The notes: generated from the sequence alone by a model not told the origin. Positions 22,189 to 32,735 are shown, numbered from the stretch's first letter. The stretch is DNA of 64,000 nucleotides from Vibrio fluminensis (GCF_015278125.1 NZ_JADILO010000014.1:41873-105872); one strand, 5' to 3'. Numbers and translations: made by a program.

Positions 22189-22836
22189 ATGCGTCTATTT
22201 TCCCTATCCTCGATTAAGTTGACTAGTGTTGTACTAGCAGCCTCCCTTTTGACTGCTTGTGGATTTCATTTGCGAGGCGATTATTCCATTCCGGAAGAAC
22301 TCGACACCATGTCTTTGACCAGTTATGACCAATACAGCACCTTCACGCGTATGATGCGTGGTCAACTGCGTATGAATGACGTTAATGTTGTGGCACCTGC
22401 TGCAAACGTCGCTAACTTGCACCTATTAGGTGAAAGCGTTGGCGAACGCACACTATCACTGTATCAAAACACCCGCGCAGCAGAGAAAGAGCTTACTTTC
22501 CGCGCCTCTTACCGTGTAACCATTCCCGATCTTGGCGAACGTACTTTTTCCACTAGCGTAACGCGTAGTTACCTAGATAACCCTCTAACAGCACTCGCGA
22601 AATCGGTTGAACGTGACATGATTGAAGATGAAATGCGCAAACTGGCAGCGACGCAAATTGTCCGTCAAATGGGGCGTCTAAAAGCAGATATCGAAGCAGG
22701 TACGATGCTGACTGGCCAAGAGCTTGATGAGCAACAGGCTCGACAACGCATCCAAGAACAAGAGCAGTACGAGATCAAAACCATCGAAGATGACAGCAAC
22801 TCTCTGGACATAGAGCAACCACTGCTTGAACAATAA
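22189..22836 (+). CDS. lptE: LPS-assembly lipoprotein LptE
   Basis: LptE plugs the LptD barrel that inserts lipopolysaccharide into the outer leaflet. The 215-residue product has a lipoprotein signal with lipobox LTAC (Cys24) followed by GFHLRGDYSIPEEL, the family signature. The C-terminal ~50 residues are a Gln/Glu-rich tail, longer than in E. coli LptE (193), probably flexible. It precedes holA by nine bases, suggesting coupling. Confidence 0.95.
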   Translation: MRLFSLSSIKLTSVVLAASLLTACGFHLRGDYSIPEELDTMSLTSYDQYSTFTRMMRGQLRMNDVNVVAPAANVANLHLLGESVGERTLSLYQNTRAAEKELTFRASYRVTIPDLGERTFSTSVTRSYLDNPLTALAKSVERDMIEDEMRKLAATQIVRQMGRLKADIEAGTMLTGQELDEQQARQRIQEQEQYEIKTIEDDSNSLDIEQPLLEQ

Positions 22837-22845
22837 GAGTTAGCC

Positions 22846-23859
22846 ATGCGTATTTTTGCTGACCGCCTTGCGGATCAACTGAGCAAACAGCTCCACCCTA
22901 TCTATCTGTTGTTTGGCAATGAACCTCTACTTCTACAAGAATCACGTCAAGCCATTCAACAGACTGCTAAGCAACAAGGTTTTGATGAAAGGCATCGCTT
23001 TGCAATCGACACCAGCTTTGATTGGAATCAGGTTTACGATTGTTGCCAAGCATTAAGTCTGTTCTCTGCTCGCCAACTGATTGAGCTTGAATTACCAGAA
23101 GCAGGCGTTAATGCGGCAATTGCCAAAGAACTGGTTAGCGTAGCAGAAATGCTCCATCCAGATATTTTACTGGTACTCGTCGGCACAAAACTAACCAAAG
23201 CACAAGAGAGTGCTAAGTGGTTTAAAACATTAAGCAGCCAAGGCTGTTGGGTAAACTGCTTATCACCTGACCTGCAGCGCTTACCTCAGTTTGTCCAAGC
23301 ACGTTGCCGAGCGTTAGGACTCAAACCTGATGCAGAAGCAGTACAAATGCTAGCGCAATGGCACGAAGGCAATCTCTTTGCCCTTAGTCAAAGTCTAGAA
23401 AAATTAGTATTACTCTACCCTGATGGGCACCTAACATTAGTGCGCTTAGAGGAATCTCTTAGCCGCCACAATCACTTTACTGCGTTCCACTGGATTGATG
23501 CTTTGCTCGCTGGCAAAGGCAACCGTGCCCAACGTATCTTGCGCCAATTAGAAGCGGAAGGGGTAGAAGTGGTGATCTTGGTGAGAACGATACAGAAAGA
23601 ACTCACCCAACTATTGCAGATGCAGCAGCAAGCGCAGCAGAGTTCAATCGCCCAAGTATTCGATAGCTATCGTATTTGGCAAAGTAAGCGACCACTCTAC
23701 TCAGCGGCATTGCAACGCCTTAATATTCCCCGCCTGCAAAAATTGATGCAACTTTTGGCGCAAGCGGAAATCTTAACTAAAACGCAGTATGACCAACCGA
23801 GTTGGCCACTATTGCATCAACTAAGTGTCGTGCTTTGCTTGCCACAAGTTAAGCTTTAA
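22846..23859 (+). CDS. holA: DNA polymerase III subunit delta
   Basis: Delta opens the beta sliding clamp within the clamp loader. The 337-residue product (E. coli 343) begins with the clamp-binding N-terminal domain pattern MRIFADRLADQL, then PIYLLFGNEPLLLQESRQ. It ends in the helical collar domain (LLHQLSVVLCLPQ). In E. coli nadD follows holA; here the next gene is rsfS after 77 bases. Confidence 0.95.
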   Translation: MRIFADRLADQLSKQLHPIYLLFGNEPLLLQESRQAIQQTAKQQGFDERHRFAIDTSFDWNQVYDCCQALSLFSARQLIELELPEAGVNAAIAKELVSVAEMLHPDILLVLVGTKLTKAQESAKWFKTLSSQGCWVNCLSPDLQRLPQFVQARCRALGLKPDAEAVQMLAQWHEGNLFALSQSLEKLVLLYPDGHLTLVRLEESLSRHNHFTAFHWIDALLAGKGNRAQRILRQLEAEGVEVVILVRTIQKELTQLLQMQQQAQQSSIAQVFDSYRIWQSKRPLYSAALQRLNIPRLQKLMQLLAQAEILTKTQYDQPSWPLLHQLSVVLCLPQVKL

Positions 23860-23936
23860 AAAGCGTGCTATAATCCGCCACCCGATTTTGAACCAACAAC
23901 TACGACACCTAGCCAAGTGTCATTGAGGATATCAAC

Positions 23937-24254
23937 TTGCAACACCAACAACTCAACGCATTTTTAGTAGACAAAGTAGACGATATGAAAGCACAAGATA
24001 TTCAAACTATCGATGTGCAAGGTAAATCAAGCATCACTGATTTCATGATCGTATGTACCGGTACTTCAAAGCGTCATGTTGCCTCAATTGCAGACCACGT
24101 TGCACGTGAAGCAAAACTGGCAGGCTTTGAGCCATTAGCCGTCGACGGTGAAGTCGAAGGTGAATGGGTCGTGGTTGATATGGGCGATACTATTTTGCAT
24201 GTGATGCAAGAAGAACAGCGTGAAATGTACCAGCTTGAAAAGCTGTGGGGCTAA
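23937..24254 (+). CDS. rsfS: Ribosomal silencing factor RsfS
   Basis: RsfS binds ribosomal protein L14 and blocks subunit joining when nutrients are short. The 105 residues include the conserved core [20 protein letters not shown] and [16 protein letters not shown]. The start is a TTG at 23937 supported by GAGGAT six bases upstream; no upstream ATG is in frame nearby. It is followed by rlmH after three bases. Confidence 0.95.
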   Translation: MQHQQLNAFLVDKVDDMKAQDIQTIDVQGKSSITDFMIVCTGTSKRHVASIADHVAREAKLAGFEPLAVDGEVEGEWVVVDMGDTILHVMQEEQREMYQLEKLWG

Positions 24255-24257
24255 GCG

Positions 24258-24728
24258 ATGAAACTACAGTTAATCGCTGTCGGCACTAAAATGCCAAAGT
24301 GGGTTGAAGAAGGCTTTCAAGAATACAAACGCCGTTTCCCTCACGACATGCCGCTAGAATTGATCGAAATTACCGCAGGCAAACGCGGTAAAAACGCCGA
24401 CATTGCAAGAATTTTGCAAAAAGAAGGCGAAGCCATGCTCGCAGCCGTGCCTAAAGGCAACCGAATTGTTACTCTTGATATTCCGGGTAAAAAATGGGAC
24501 ACCCCCCAGCTCGCTGAACAACTTGAAAGTTGGAAGCTCGATGGTCGCGACGTCTCCATTTTAATTGGCGGCCCAGAAGGTCTTGCCCCAGCTTGTAAAG
24601 CTGCCGCTGACCAAAGCTGGTCACTTTCAGCGTTGACCCTACCTCACCCACTTGTGCGCATTGTTATGGCAGAAAGCCTCTATCGTGCATGGAGTATTAC
24701 CGCTAACCACCCATATCATCGAGAATAA
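24258..24728 (+). CDS. rlmH: 23S rRNA pseudouridine-1915 N3-methyltransferase RlmH
   Basis: RlmH methylates pseudouridine 1915 in helix 69 of 23S rRNA. The 156 residues match E. coli (155). The SPOUT knot is seen in [11 protein letters not shown] and [14 protein letters not shown], with the C-terminal [11 protein letters not shown] typical of the family. It is tightly packed between rsfS and mrdA. Confidence 0.97.
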   Translation: MKLQLIAVGTKMPKWVEEGFQEYKRRFPHDMPLELIEITAGKRGKNADIARILQKEGEAMLAAVPKGNRIVTLDIPGKKWDTPQLAEQLESWKLDGRDVSILIGGPEGLAPACKAAADQSWSLSALTLPHPLVRIVMAESLYRAWSITANHPYHRE

Positions 24729-24734
24729 GCGTAC

Positions 24735-26627
24735 ATGTTAAGGAAGCGCACCAAAATCAGAGACTACCAAGCAGAATCACGTCTGTTCGCCAGCCGTGCA
24801 ATCGTCGCTTTTCTTGGTATTGTCGTGATGATGGGACTGTTAGTGGCCAACTTGTACAATATTCAAGTTAACCAATATCAAGACTATAAAACTCGCTCAA
24901 ACGATAACCGCATTAAAGTGGTGCCAATCGCACCTAACCGCGGGCTTATTTACGATCGTAATGGGATACTTTTAGCTGAAAACCGTCCGGTTTTTAGCCT
25001 TGAGATCACACCTGAGAAAATCAAAGATATGGACGACACGATTGCGCGTCTGCAAGATATTCTCGAGATCACACCAGAACAAGTTGAGCGCTTCCAAAAA
25101 GAGCGTCGCCAAACTAGACGCTTTAAATCGGTACCGATTCTAACCCAGTTGACTGAAGAGCAAGTGGCTAAGTTCTCAGTGAATCAACATAAATTCCCTG
25201 GGGTAGCCGTGAATGCCAGCCTCAAGCGCTACTATCCGTATGGCGAAGTATTAACTCACGTCATTGGTTACGTATCACGCATCAATGATCGTGATATGCA
25301 ACGTCTAGTCCGTGAAGAAAAAGATGCCAACTACCAAGCCACCCGTGATATCGGTAAGTTGGGTATCGAGCGTTACTACGAAGACTTGCTGCATGGCACG
25401 GCCGGTTATCAAGAAGTTGAAGTGAACAGCCGTGGACGCATCATCCGTGTTTTGAAATACGTACCGCCGATTCCTGGTAAAGATCTGGTTCTGAACCTAG
25501 ATATCGACTTACAGATGTATGTTCATAAACTGCTTGCGGGTCGCCGCGGCAGTGCGGTCGTGCTCGACCCTCATGACAATGGTGTGCTCGCCATGGTCTC
25601 GAGCCCAAGTTATGATCCGAACGCCTTTGTTCATGGTATTTCTGGTAAAGCCTATCGTGCGCTACTCAACGATAAAAATCGTCCACTAGTAAACCGCGCA
25701 ACGTTGGGGATTTACCCACCAGCATCAACCATCAAGCCTATGATGGCTGTGGCAGCCCTTACGGAAGGTGTTATTACGCCGAACACCACGCGAAATGACC
25801 CTGGCTACTGGAAAATTCCAAACTCAAAGACTAAGCCATTCCGTGACTGGCTACGCTGGGGACATGGTAAAGTCGATGTGATTAAGTCGATTGAAGAATC
25901 AGTCGATACTTTCTATTACCAAGTCGCGTATGACATGGGAATCGACCGCATTTCCCAATGGATGATGATGTTTGGTTTCGGTGACTACACTGGCATTGAT
26001 ATTCACGAAGAAAGTAAAGCCAATATGCCAACTCGCGATTGGAAGATGGCTCGCCATCGTACACCTTGGTACCAAGGTGATACTATTCCAGTCGGCATTG
26101 GACAAGGCTACTGGACAGCAACACCAATGCAGCTTGCGAAAGCTACTTCTGTACTGGTGAACCACGGTAAGGTGATTGCGCCTCATCTATTGCGAGCAAC
26201 CATTGATAACGGTGCTGATTTCACTACCAACTCAATGGCTGAGATTGTCACTTATCCACCGATTACTGGTGTCAAAGACCGTTACTGGGATATTGCTATC
26301 GAAGGTATGCGTTTAGTAAACCATGGTCGAAAAGGCACTGCGCGCCGAGCATTTGCTGACGCGCCATATATGACAGCAGGTAAATCAGGAACCGCGCAGG
26401 TATTTGGTCTAGGTGAAGACGAAGAATACAACGCTGACGAAATCGCCGAGCATCTACGTGACCATGCTTTGTATACTGGATTTGCGCCACTTGACGATCC
26501 GAAGTTAATTGTCACCGTTGTACTAGAAAACGCCGGTGGTGGTTCTAGTAATGGTGCCCCTGTGGCCCGTAAGGTATTTGACCGCGTGTTAGTCGAGAAG
26601 AATATAGTCAAAAACAAGGAAGAGTAA
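24735..26627 (+). CDS. mrdA: Penicillin-binding protein 2 (elongasome transpeptidase)
   Basis: PBP2 cross-links peptidoglycan during rod-shape elongation, together with RodA. The 630-residue protein has an N-terminal membrane anchor (about residues 20-42), a pedestal/dimerisation domain, and a transpeptidase domain. Its active Ser331 is in PPASTIKPM, followed by an ESVDTFYYQ motif and KSGTAQ. Length is as in E. coli (633). Its last base is the first base of the rodA ATG. Confidence 0.98.
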   Translation: MLRKRTKIRDYQAESRLFASRAIVAFLGIVVMMGLLVANLYNIQVNQYQDYKTRSNDNRIKVVPIAPNRGLIYDRNGILLAENRPVFSLEITPEKIKDMDDTIARLQDILEITPEQVERFQKERRQTRRFKSVPILTQLTEEQVAKFSVNQHKFPGVAVNASLKRYYPYGEVLTHVIGYVSRINDRDMQRLVREEKDANYQATRDIGKLGIERYYEDLLHGTAGYQEVEVNSRGRIIRVLKYVPPIPGKDLVLNLDIDLQMYVHKLLAGRRGSAVVLDPHDNGVLAMVSSPSYDPNAFVHGISGKAYRALLNDKNRPLVNRATLGIYPPASTIKPMMAVAALTEGVITPNTTRNDPGYWKIPNSKTKPFRDWLRWGHGKVDVIKSIEESVDTFYYQVAYDMGIDRISQWMMMFGFGDYTGIDIHEESKANMPTRDWKMARHRTPWYQGDTIPVGIGQGYWTATPMQLAKATSVLVNHGKVIAPHLLRATIDNGADFTTNSMAEIVTYPPITGVKDRYWDIAIEGMRLVNHGRKGTARRAFADAPYMTAGKSGTAQVFGLGEDEEYNADEIAEHLRDHALYTGFAPLDDPKLIVTVVLENAGGGSSNGAPVARKVFDRVLVEKNIVKNKEE

Positions 26628-27748
26628 TGGACTTTGCCCACCCCACAGGCCAAAACCGATCGCTGTTTGAACGTTTCCACATCGATTTACCCCTACTATT
26701 AGGCATTCTCGCCTTAATGGGGTTTGGCTTAGTGGTGATGTATAGCGCAAGTGGGCAGAGCTTTGCGATGATGGATCGTCAAGCAATGCGAATGGGCTTG
26801 TCGTTGGGCGTAATGATATTACTCGCACAGATACCACCGAGAACGTTTGAATCCCTTGCCCCACTGATGTTTTTTGTCGGTGTGGCACTCTTAATCGGGG
26901 TTCTATTTTTTGGTGAAGCGTCGAAAGGTGCACAGCGCTGGTTAAATCTCGGCTTTGTGCGCTTCCAGCCATCGGAATTACTCAAGCTCGCCGTACCGTT
27001 AATGATCGCGCGCTATATTGGACGAGGTTCACTACCACCGACATTTCAAACCATCGTCATGTCGCTAGTCATGCTGATGGTTCCGACGATACTCATAGCG
27101 AAACAACCTGACCTAGGGACATCAATACTCATTGCCGCCTCCGGTATCTTTGTGATTTTTCTTGCCGGTATTAGCTGGCAAATTATCACTGCGGCATTGG
27201 TAGCATTGGGCGCATTTATCCCTGTATTGTGGTTTTTCTTGATGCGCGAGTATCAGAAAGTGCGAGTGCGTACACTGTTTGATCCGGAATCTGATCCGCT
27301 CGGCGCGGGATACCATATTATTCAGAGTAAAATCGCGATTGGCTCTGGTGGGGTGGCAGGTAAAGGCTGGTTGCAAGGCACACAGTCGCAACTTGAATTT
27401 CTTCCCGAGCGTCATACTGACTTTATCTTTGCTGTCATAGCAGAAGAGTGGGGATTGTTCGGTATTTTAGTATTGCTTAGCCTATACCTATTTATTATTG
27501 GGCGTGGGTTGGTACTCGCCAGTCGGGCTCAAAGTGCCTTTGGCCGAATGATGGCTGGCAGTATTGTATTAAGTTTTTTCGTTTACGTATTTGTAAACAT
27601 CGGTATGGTAAGTGGTATCCTCCCCGTCGTAGGCGTACCACTACCATTAATTAGTTATGGCGGCACATCAATGGTAACCTTGATGGCCGGTTTTGGTATT
27701 TTGATGTCTATCCACACACATAGAAAAGCGTTCTCGAAGGCAAATTAA
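26627..27748 (+). CDS. rodA: Peptidoglycan glycosyltransferase RodA
   Basis: RodA is the SEDS-family polymerase of the elongasome. The 373-residue protein (E. coli 370) has about ten membrane segments. It contains [39 protein letters not shown] and the C-terminal [12 protein letters not shown], all SEDS signatures. It overlaps mrdA upstream and rlpA downstream by one base (TAATG at both junctions). Confidence 0.98.
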   Translation: MDFAHPTGQNRSLFERFHIDLPLLLGILALMGFGLVVMYSASGQSFAMMDRQAMRMGLSLGVMILLAQIPPRTFESLAPLMFFVGVALLIGVLFFGEASKGAQRWLNLGFVRFQPSELLKLAVPLMIARYIGRGSLPPTFQTIVMSLVMLMVPTILIAKQPDLGTSILIAASGIFVIFLAGISWQIITAALVALGAFIPVLWFFLMREYQKVRVRTLFDPESDPLGAGYHIIQSKIAIGSGGVAGKGWLQGTQSQLEFLPERHTDFIFAVIAEEWGLFGILVLLSLYLFIIGRGLVLASRAQSAFGRMMAGSIVLSFFVYVFVNIGMVSGILPVVGVPLPLISYGGTSMVTLMAGFGILMSIHTHRKAFSKAN

Positions 27749-28605
27749 TGAATACGATCCACAAACTTGCAGCCCTCGCTCTTATCAGTAGCGTTATGGT
27801 TGGCTGTTCCTCTTCGCCTTCAGAACCGGAGCCGACTCCAACGACTCCGACAGAACCAACGACTCCCCCTCTTTCTGATTCAGATCGCTATCAAGAAGAG
27901 CGTTATGAACTCAAAAATGATGTAGCTCCTGACAAACCTATGTCTGTAGAGCATATTGATGAAATTACACCTCAATATGAACCATACAGCCGAGGTGGTA
28001 ATAGAAACTACACCGTTCGTGGTAAGAGCTACCAAGTAATTAAAGATCCAAAAGGCTTTAAAGAAAAAGGACAAGCGTCTTGGTACGGCAAAAAATTCCA
28101 TGGTCACTTAACTTCCAACGGTGAAGTTTACGACATGTATTCTATGTCAGCGGCACATAAACAACTGCCCTTACCTAGCTATGTTAAAGTCACCAATACT
28201 GATAATGGCAAAAGCACTATTGTGCGCGTCAATGACCGAGGTCCCTTTCACCCAGGTCGAATCATCGATCTTAGCTTTGCGGCAGCGACCAAGTTAGACG
28301 TCATTAAAACGGGAACTGCTAATGTAGAGATTGAAGTGCTCACACCAGAAAAACCAAGTGCTGAAACCAAACAATCAGCGTTACCTAAATTCCAAATTCA
28401 AGTTGCTTCATCACAACACAAAGATCGCGTGGAAACTTTAGCGCAAACTCTTGGTCAAAAGCTTTCAGTGGCGAGCTTTGTAAATTCGGATAATGATATT
28501 CACCGAGTGATATTAGGCCCATTTGATGACTATGCGCTAACACAAAAAACGTTAGAGCAAGTTAAACTATTGGGCTATTCGAGCGCATTCGTCAGAAAAA
28601 ATTAA
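27748..28605 (+). CDS. rlpA: RlpA family septal-ring lytic transglycosylase/lipoprotein
   Basis: RlpA cleaves or binds glycan strands lacking stem peptides. The 285-residue product has a lipoprotein signal with Cys20 (MVGC), a Pro/Thr/Glu-rich linker, and a double-psi beta-barrel domain (about 105-190) with GQASWYGKKFHG, SNGEVYD and the catalytic-type NDRGPFHPGRIIDLS. A C-terminal SPOR domain follows from about residue 210 (FQIQVASSQHKD). It is translationally coupled to rodA. Confidence 0.95.
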   Translation: MNTIHKLAALALISSVMVGCSSSPSEPEPTPTTPTEPTTPPLSDSDRYQEERYELKNDVAPDKPMSVEHIDEITPQYEPYSRGGNRNYTVRGKSYQVIKDPKGFKEKGQASWYGKKFHGHLTSNGEVYDMYSMSAAHKQLPLPSYVKVTNTDNGKSTIVRVNDRGPFHPGRIIDLSFAAATKLDVIKTGTANVEIEVLTPEKPSAETKQSALPKFQIQVASSQHKDRVETLAQTLGQKLSVASFVNSDNDIHRVILGPFDDYALTQKTLEQVKLLGYSSAFVRKN

Positions 28606-28694
28606 ATTCCTAACCATTCAGAGCCCTCACTTGACTAGTTTGAGACGGGGTTTCTGTTAAGATATGGCCAGTTCAAGATAAACCTGTAGTCAAT

Positions 28695-29873
28695 ATGAAA
28701 AAAACAACGTTACTTAAAACCGTTTTTGCGTCTTCTATTGCGCTTTCAACCACTTTCGCGTCACAAGTGATTGCATCTCCAGTAGTTGTGCCAGATCCAC
28801 CGCAAATTGCCGCTAAAGGCTACGTGTTGATGGATTACCATTCAGGCAAAGTCCTTGCTGAGAAAGAGATGCATACTAAGCTATCTCCAGCAAGTTTAAC
28901 CAAAATGATGACCAGCTACGTGATCGGTCAAGAACTTGCTCGCGGCAATATTTCTGAAAACGATGACGTAACGATCAGCCAAAATGCTTGGGCTAAAAAC
29001 TTCCCAGACTCGTCGAAAATGTTCATCGAAGTGGGCACAACGGTAAAAGTGAAAGATCTTAACCGTGGCATCATCGTCCAGTCAGGTAACGATGCGTGTG
29101 TTGCGATGGCTGAGCATATTGCTGGCTCAGAAGATGCTTTTGTTGACCTAATGAATGCATGGGCAAACACACTAGGTATGAAAGACTCGCACTTTGCTAA
29201 CGTGCACGGTCTAGACAACGACGAGCTATACTCAACGCCTTACGATATGGCGCTGCTTGGTAGCGCACTTATTCGTGACGTGCCTGATGAGTACCGCATC
29301 TACTCAGACAAAAAATTCACTTACAACGGCATCACTCAGTACAACCGTAACGGTCTACTATGGGATAAAAGCATGAATGTGGACGGCATCAAAACCGGTC
29401 ACACAAGCAATGCAGGTTACAGCCTAGTAAGTTCAGCAACTGAAGGTAAAATGCGTTTAGTTGCAGTAGTAATGGGCACCAAAAACGCTAATGCTCGTAA
29501 ATCAGAAAGTAAAAAACTTCTGAGCTACGGCTTCCGCTTCTTTGAAACCGTCGCACCACACAAAGCAGGTGAGACGTTTGTTGAAGAAAAAGTGTGGATG
29601 GGCGACAAAGACATGGTTGCACTTGGTTTAGACCAAGACACTTACGTGACGCTACCGCGCGGTCAAGCGAAAAACCTAAAAGCAAGCTTCGTACTTGAAA
29701 AAGAACTTGAAGCCCCAATTAGTAAAGGTGACGTAGTTGGTACGCTATACTACCAACTAGATGGTGAAGATATTGCGCAATACCCTCTTCTTGCTCTTGA
29801 AGACGTTCAAGAGGGTAGCCTATTTAGTCGCCTTTGGGATTACATTGTAATGCTGGTTAAAAGCTTCTTCTAA
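28695..29873 (+). CDS. dacA: D-alanyl-D-alanine carboxypeptidase (PBP5)
   Basis: PBP5 removes the terminal D-Ala from stem peptides. The 392-residue product (E. coli 403) has a signal peptide ending near IAS, the active Ser67 in SPASLTK, the SGN motif in VQSGNDACVAMAEH, and KTG in VDGIKTGHTSNAG. A C-terminal amphipathic helix (SRLWDYIVMLVKSFF) anchors it to the inner membrane. A terminator follows. Confidence 0.97.
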   Translation: MKKTTLLKTVFASSIALSTTFASQVIASPVVVPDPPQIAAKGYVLMDYHSGKVLAEKEMHTKLSPASLTKMMTSYVIGQELARGNISENDDVTISQNAWAKNFPDSSKMFIEVGTTVKVKDLNRGIIVQSGNDACVAMAEHIAGSEDAFVDLMNAWANTLGMKDSHFANVHGLDNDELYSTPYDMALLGSALIRDVPDEYRIYSDKKFTYNGITQYNRNGLLWDKSMNVDGIKTGHTSNAGYSLVSSATEGKMRLVAVVMGTKNANARKSESKKLLSYGFRFFETVAPHKAGETFVEEKVWMGDKDMVALGLDQDTYVTLPRGQAKNLKASFVLEKELEAPISKGDVVGTLYYQLDGEDIAQYPLLALEDVQEGSLFSRLWDYIVMLVKSFF

Positions 29874-29894
29874 TCTCTGGCACTAAATTACATC

Positions 29895-29925
29895 TTAAAG
29901 CCGCCACTGGGCGGCTTTTGTTTTA
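29895..29925 (+). terminator. Terminator of the mrdA-rodA-rlpA-dacA region
   Basis: Arms AAAGCCGCC (29897-29905) and GGCGGCTTT (29910-29918) pair and are followed by TGTTTT. Confidence 0.9.
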
Positions 29926-29933
29926 TGACCGTA

Positions 29934-30074
29934 TATAACCAAACAACTTGGAGTTGCAGGTAGGCGACAAAGGAACAAAGCCTCTGAGCATAGATAGTCT
30001 ATGTGATGAGGTTTGTGAGTGCCAGTCCCTTTTTAAACCAATAATGCGCTGCGACTTTAAGTAGGACGGGTATA
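29934..30074. repeat. Intergenic repeat element, about 141 bp, with imperfect terminal inverted repeats and central hairpin
   Basis: The ends TATAACCAAACAACTTGGAG and, at 30049-30074, a sequence ending GACGGGTATA are imperfect inverted copies over about 26 bases. The core is a hairpin: CCTC(TGAG)CATAGA, loop, TCTATG(TGAT)GAGG at about 29980-30010. The same core with different outer sequence recurs at 63912-64000. It carries no gene. It looks like a non-autonomous, MITE- or REP-like element, of a type I associate with vibrio genomes. Confidence 0.7.
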
Positions 30075-30155
30075 AACGGTAATCTTGAGATTAAACCTGA
30101 TTGGCAGTAAGATTCCGCGCTGCTTAGATCAATATTCCAACTTGGAGTTTTTAAC

Positions 30156-30434
30156 ATGTTGACTATCAACTCAGACGCAAAACTGAAAGACCTACTTGAG
30201 TTCCCTTGTAAGTTTACCTACAAGGTTATGGGCTATGCCAAGCCTGAACTGCCAGTAAAGGTTCTTGAAGTGATTCAACGCCATGCTCCAGGTGACTACA
30301 GTCCAACGGTGAAACCAAGCTCAAAAGGTAACTACCACGCGGTATCTGTTACTATTAAAGCAACATCAATCGAACAGGTTGAAACGCTTTATAAAGAGCT
30401 GGGCGAAATCGACATCGTACGCATGGTTCTATAA
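30156..30434 (+). CDS. ybeD: YbeD-family protein (DUF493)
   Basis: The 92-residue cytoplasmic protein matches the YbeD family: [14 protein letters not shown], a central IQRHAPGDY and a C-terminal [12 protein letters not shown], forming an ACT-like alpha/beta fold. In E. coli it lies between dacA and lipB, exactly as here; its function is not established, though a regulatory role in lipoate metabolism has been suggested from its position. Confidence 0.93.
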   Translation: MLTINSDAKLKDLLEFPCKFTYKVMGYAKPELPVKVLEVIQRHAPGDYSPTVKPSSKGNYHAVSVTIKATSIEQVETLYKELGEIDIVRMVL

Positions 30435-30460
30435 CTTTATTTGAAAAAATAAATTATTTT

Positions 30461-30488
30461 TGAAAGCAGCTCCGGCTGCTTTTTTGTT
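30461..30488 (+). terminator. Terminator of ybeD
   Basis: Arms AAAGCAGC and GCTGCTTT flank a short loop, followed by TTTTG. Confidence 0.88.
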
Positions 30489-30597
30489 ATTTATCAAAAA
30501 GATATAAATTCAACACATTTACTAGGGTTAAGAATGTGTTATCAACATATAGTTCAAAGTGTCAAAGAGGTTTATAATCAACGCTCTTAATTGATGA

Positions 30598-31269
30598 ATG
30601 ATGGACTCAGGAATGCAACAAACTCTGGTTGTGAAGCATCTTGGAAAGCAGGATTACGAGCCAATTTGGCGCGCAATGCACGAATTTACCAACACTCGCA
30701 GTGATGAATCACGTGATGAGATTTGGTTTGTGGAGCACAACCCTGTCTTTACCCAAGGTCAAGCAGGCAAAGCAGAGCACTTGTTAAACACAGGTGATAT
30801 CCCAGTAGTACAAAGCGATCGCGGTGGTCAAGTCACCTACCACGGTCCCGGTCAACTGGTGGTTTACTTCCTGATCAATCTGCGTAGGAAAAATATTGGT
30901 GTGCGCGATCTCGTAACACACATTGAAAACCTCGTGATCAATACACTGAAAGCATACAATATCGACTCAGCGGCTCGACCAGATGCTCCCGGCGTATATG
31001 TAGATAATAAAAAAATCTGCTCACTCGGATTACGCATTCGCAGAGGCTGTTCGTTTCATGGCTTGGCGCTCAACATTAACATGGACATGACTCCATTCTT
31101 GCGTATTAACCCATGTGGTTATGCAGGTATGGAAATGGTTCAAGTTAGCCAACTTGGTGGACCGGATAACGTCGATACTGTCGCCGAGCAATTATTGAAA
31201 GAACTCGTGGCTCTGTTGGATTACCAACAGATTGAAGTCAGCACAGAAGTCCCAAACGATAAGAAATAG
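30598..31269 (+). CDS. lipB: Octanoyltransferase LipB
   Basis: LipB moves octanoate from acyl carrier protein to lipoyl domains, the first step of lipoate synthesis. The product is up to 223 residues (E. coli 213). It has [16 protein letters not shown], the catalytic Lys139 in [13 protein letters not shown] and Cys173 in [10 protein letters not shown]. The start is uncertain: ATGs at 30598, 30601 and 30613 are all in frame and none has a strong ribosome site. lipA starts four bases after the stop. Confidence 0.95.
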   Translation: MMDSGMQQTLVVKHLGKQDYEPIWRAMHEFTNTRSDESRDEIWFVEHNPVFTQGQAGKAEHLLNTGDIPVVQSDRGGQVTYHGPGQLVVYFLINLRRKNIGVRDLVTHIENLVINTLKAYNIDSAARPDAPGVYVDNKKICSLGLRIRRGCSFHGLALNINMDMTPFLRINPCGYAGMEMVQVSQLGGPDNVDTVAEQLLKELVALLDYQQIEVSTEVPNDKK

Positions 31270-31273
31270 AAGC

Positions 31274-32239
31274 ATGAGTAAACCAATCCAAATGGAAAAA
31301 GGCATCAAATACCGTGATGCTGACAAGATGGCACTAATTCCTGTTAAGAACATGCCAGTTGAGCAGAAAGAAGTACTGCGCAAGCCTGACTGGATGAAGA
31401 TCAAGCTGCCTGCAGACAGCCAACGTATTCAAGATATTAAGTCTGCGATGCGTAAAAACAACCTGCACTCAGTTTGTGAGGAAGCCTCATGCCCAAACTT
31501 AGCCGAGTGTTTTAACCACGGCACAGCAACCTTTATGATCCTTGGTGCAATCTGTACTCGTCGTTGCCCATTCTGCGATGTTGCTCATGGTCGTCCACTG
31601 ACTCCAGAAGCAGATGAACCGCAAAAATTAGCGCAAACCATCAAAGATATGAAGCTTAAGTACGTGGTGATTACTTCAGTTGACCGTGATGACCTACGTG
31701 ATGGTGGTGCTCAGCACTTCGCTGACTGCAATAGAGAAATCCGTACACTGAACCCACACATCAAGATTGAAACGCTGGTTCCAGATTTCCGTGGTCGTAT
31801 GGATGTGGCATTGGATCTACTTAAAGACAACCCGCCAGATGTATTTAACCATAACCTAGAGACTGCGCCTCGCCTTTATCGTAAAGCTCGACCAGGGGCG
31901 AACTATAAATGGTCACTAGAATTACTGCAAAAATTCAAACAGCAGCACCCTGACATTCCAACCAAGTCAGGCATTATGATGGGCTTAGGTGAGACCAAAG
32001 AAGAGATCATCGAAGTACTTAAAGATCTCCGAGCACACGGCGTGACTATGCTTACCCTTGGTCAATACCTCGCTCCTAGCCGTCACCACCTGCCAGTTGA
32101 ACGCTATGTTCCTCCATCTGAGTTTGATGAACTCAAAGAGATTGCACTAGAACTAGGCTTTACTCATGCCGCTTGTGGTCCATTCGTGCGTTCTTCTTAC
32201 CACGCCGATATGCAAGCTCAAGGTATCGAAGTAAAATAA
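31274..32239 (+). CDS. lipA: Lipoyl synthase LipA
   Basis: LipA inserts two sulfurs into protein-bound octanoate by radical SAM chemistry. With ATG 31274 the protein has 321 residues, the E. coli length. Its cysteines fall at the same numbers: C68, C73, C79 (auxiliary cluster, [12 protein letters not shown]) and C94, C98, C101 (radical [11 protein letters not shown]). An upstream in-frame start at 31232 overlaps lipB and is not needed. It forms a pair with lipB. Confidence 0.98.
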   Translation: MSKPIQMEKGIKYRDADKMALIPVKNMPVEQKEVLRKPDWMKIKLPADSQRIQDIKSAMRKNNLHSVCEEASCPNLAECFNHGTATFMILGAICTRRCPFCDVAHGRPLTPEADEPQKLAQTIKDMKLKYVVITSVDRDDLRDGGAQHFADCNREIRTLNPHIKIETLVPDFRGRMDVALDLLKDNPPDVFNHNLETAPRLYRKARPGANYKWSLELLQKFKQQHPDIPTKSGIMMGLGETKEEIIEVLKDLRAHGVTMLTLGQYLAPSRHHLPVERYVPPSEFDELKEIALELGFTHAACGPFVRSSYHADMQAQGIEVK

Positions 32240-32258
32240 CTCGCAGACTCCCCCTTTT

Positions 32259-32288
32259 GAAGACCAGTTTTTAACTGGTCTTTTTTAT
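32259..32288 (+). terminator. Terminator of lipBA
   Basis: Arms AGACCAGT and ACTGGTCT around TTTTA are followed by TTTTTAT. Confidence 0.9.
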
Positions 32289-32408
32289 TTGTGGCAAAAA
32301 TACCCTATTTCACTTGCAGCGCTCAATATGCACTTCTAGGCTTATATGGCAGCGCTAATTAAGCTGGCCGCCGATTAAAGCTGCAGATAACGATAATAGG
32401 ATATAGCC

Positions 32409-32735
32409 ATGGAAAAACTCCTTTTACTTGCTGTATGTAGCAGCTCGCTATTACTTGGTTGTAGCTCGCAAGCTCAACAAGATCACTTTCGCGAAGCCTC
32501 TTTTGAATTGTGTAATACCGAAGTTGATATCTATTCGGTCAGTGATGATGGCAGAGTCCGAATTCTTTGCTCTGATGGTTCGAAATTCGCGTTAACACAA
32601 CGAGATACTCTAGAAACAATGCGCGATATCAACATCGACTATTGCGATGGAGAAGGGTTAGGTAAGTTTAATGAAAGCTCACGCTACTATTCGTTCAAAT
32701 GCAAATCAGGCACGCTGCTGAGTATTTCGAAGTGA
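32409..32735 (+). CDS. Small lipoprotein of unknown function
   Basis: The 108-residue product has a lipoprotein signal with lipobox LLGC (Cys18), followed by SSQAQQD. The mature part has four further cysteines (in LCNTEVD, ILCSDGS, DYCDGEG and FKCKSG), enough for two disulfides in the periplasm. I do not recognise a family. The gene is preceded by ATAGGATATAGCC and is followed within five bases by a heptamer repeat array, so its 3' end may be length-variable. Confidence 0.7.
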   Translation: MEKLLLLAVCSSSLLLGCSSQAQQDHFREASFELCNTEVDIYSVSDDGRVRILCSDGSKFALTQRDTLETMRDINIDYCDGEGLGKFNESSRYYSFKCKSGTLLSISK

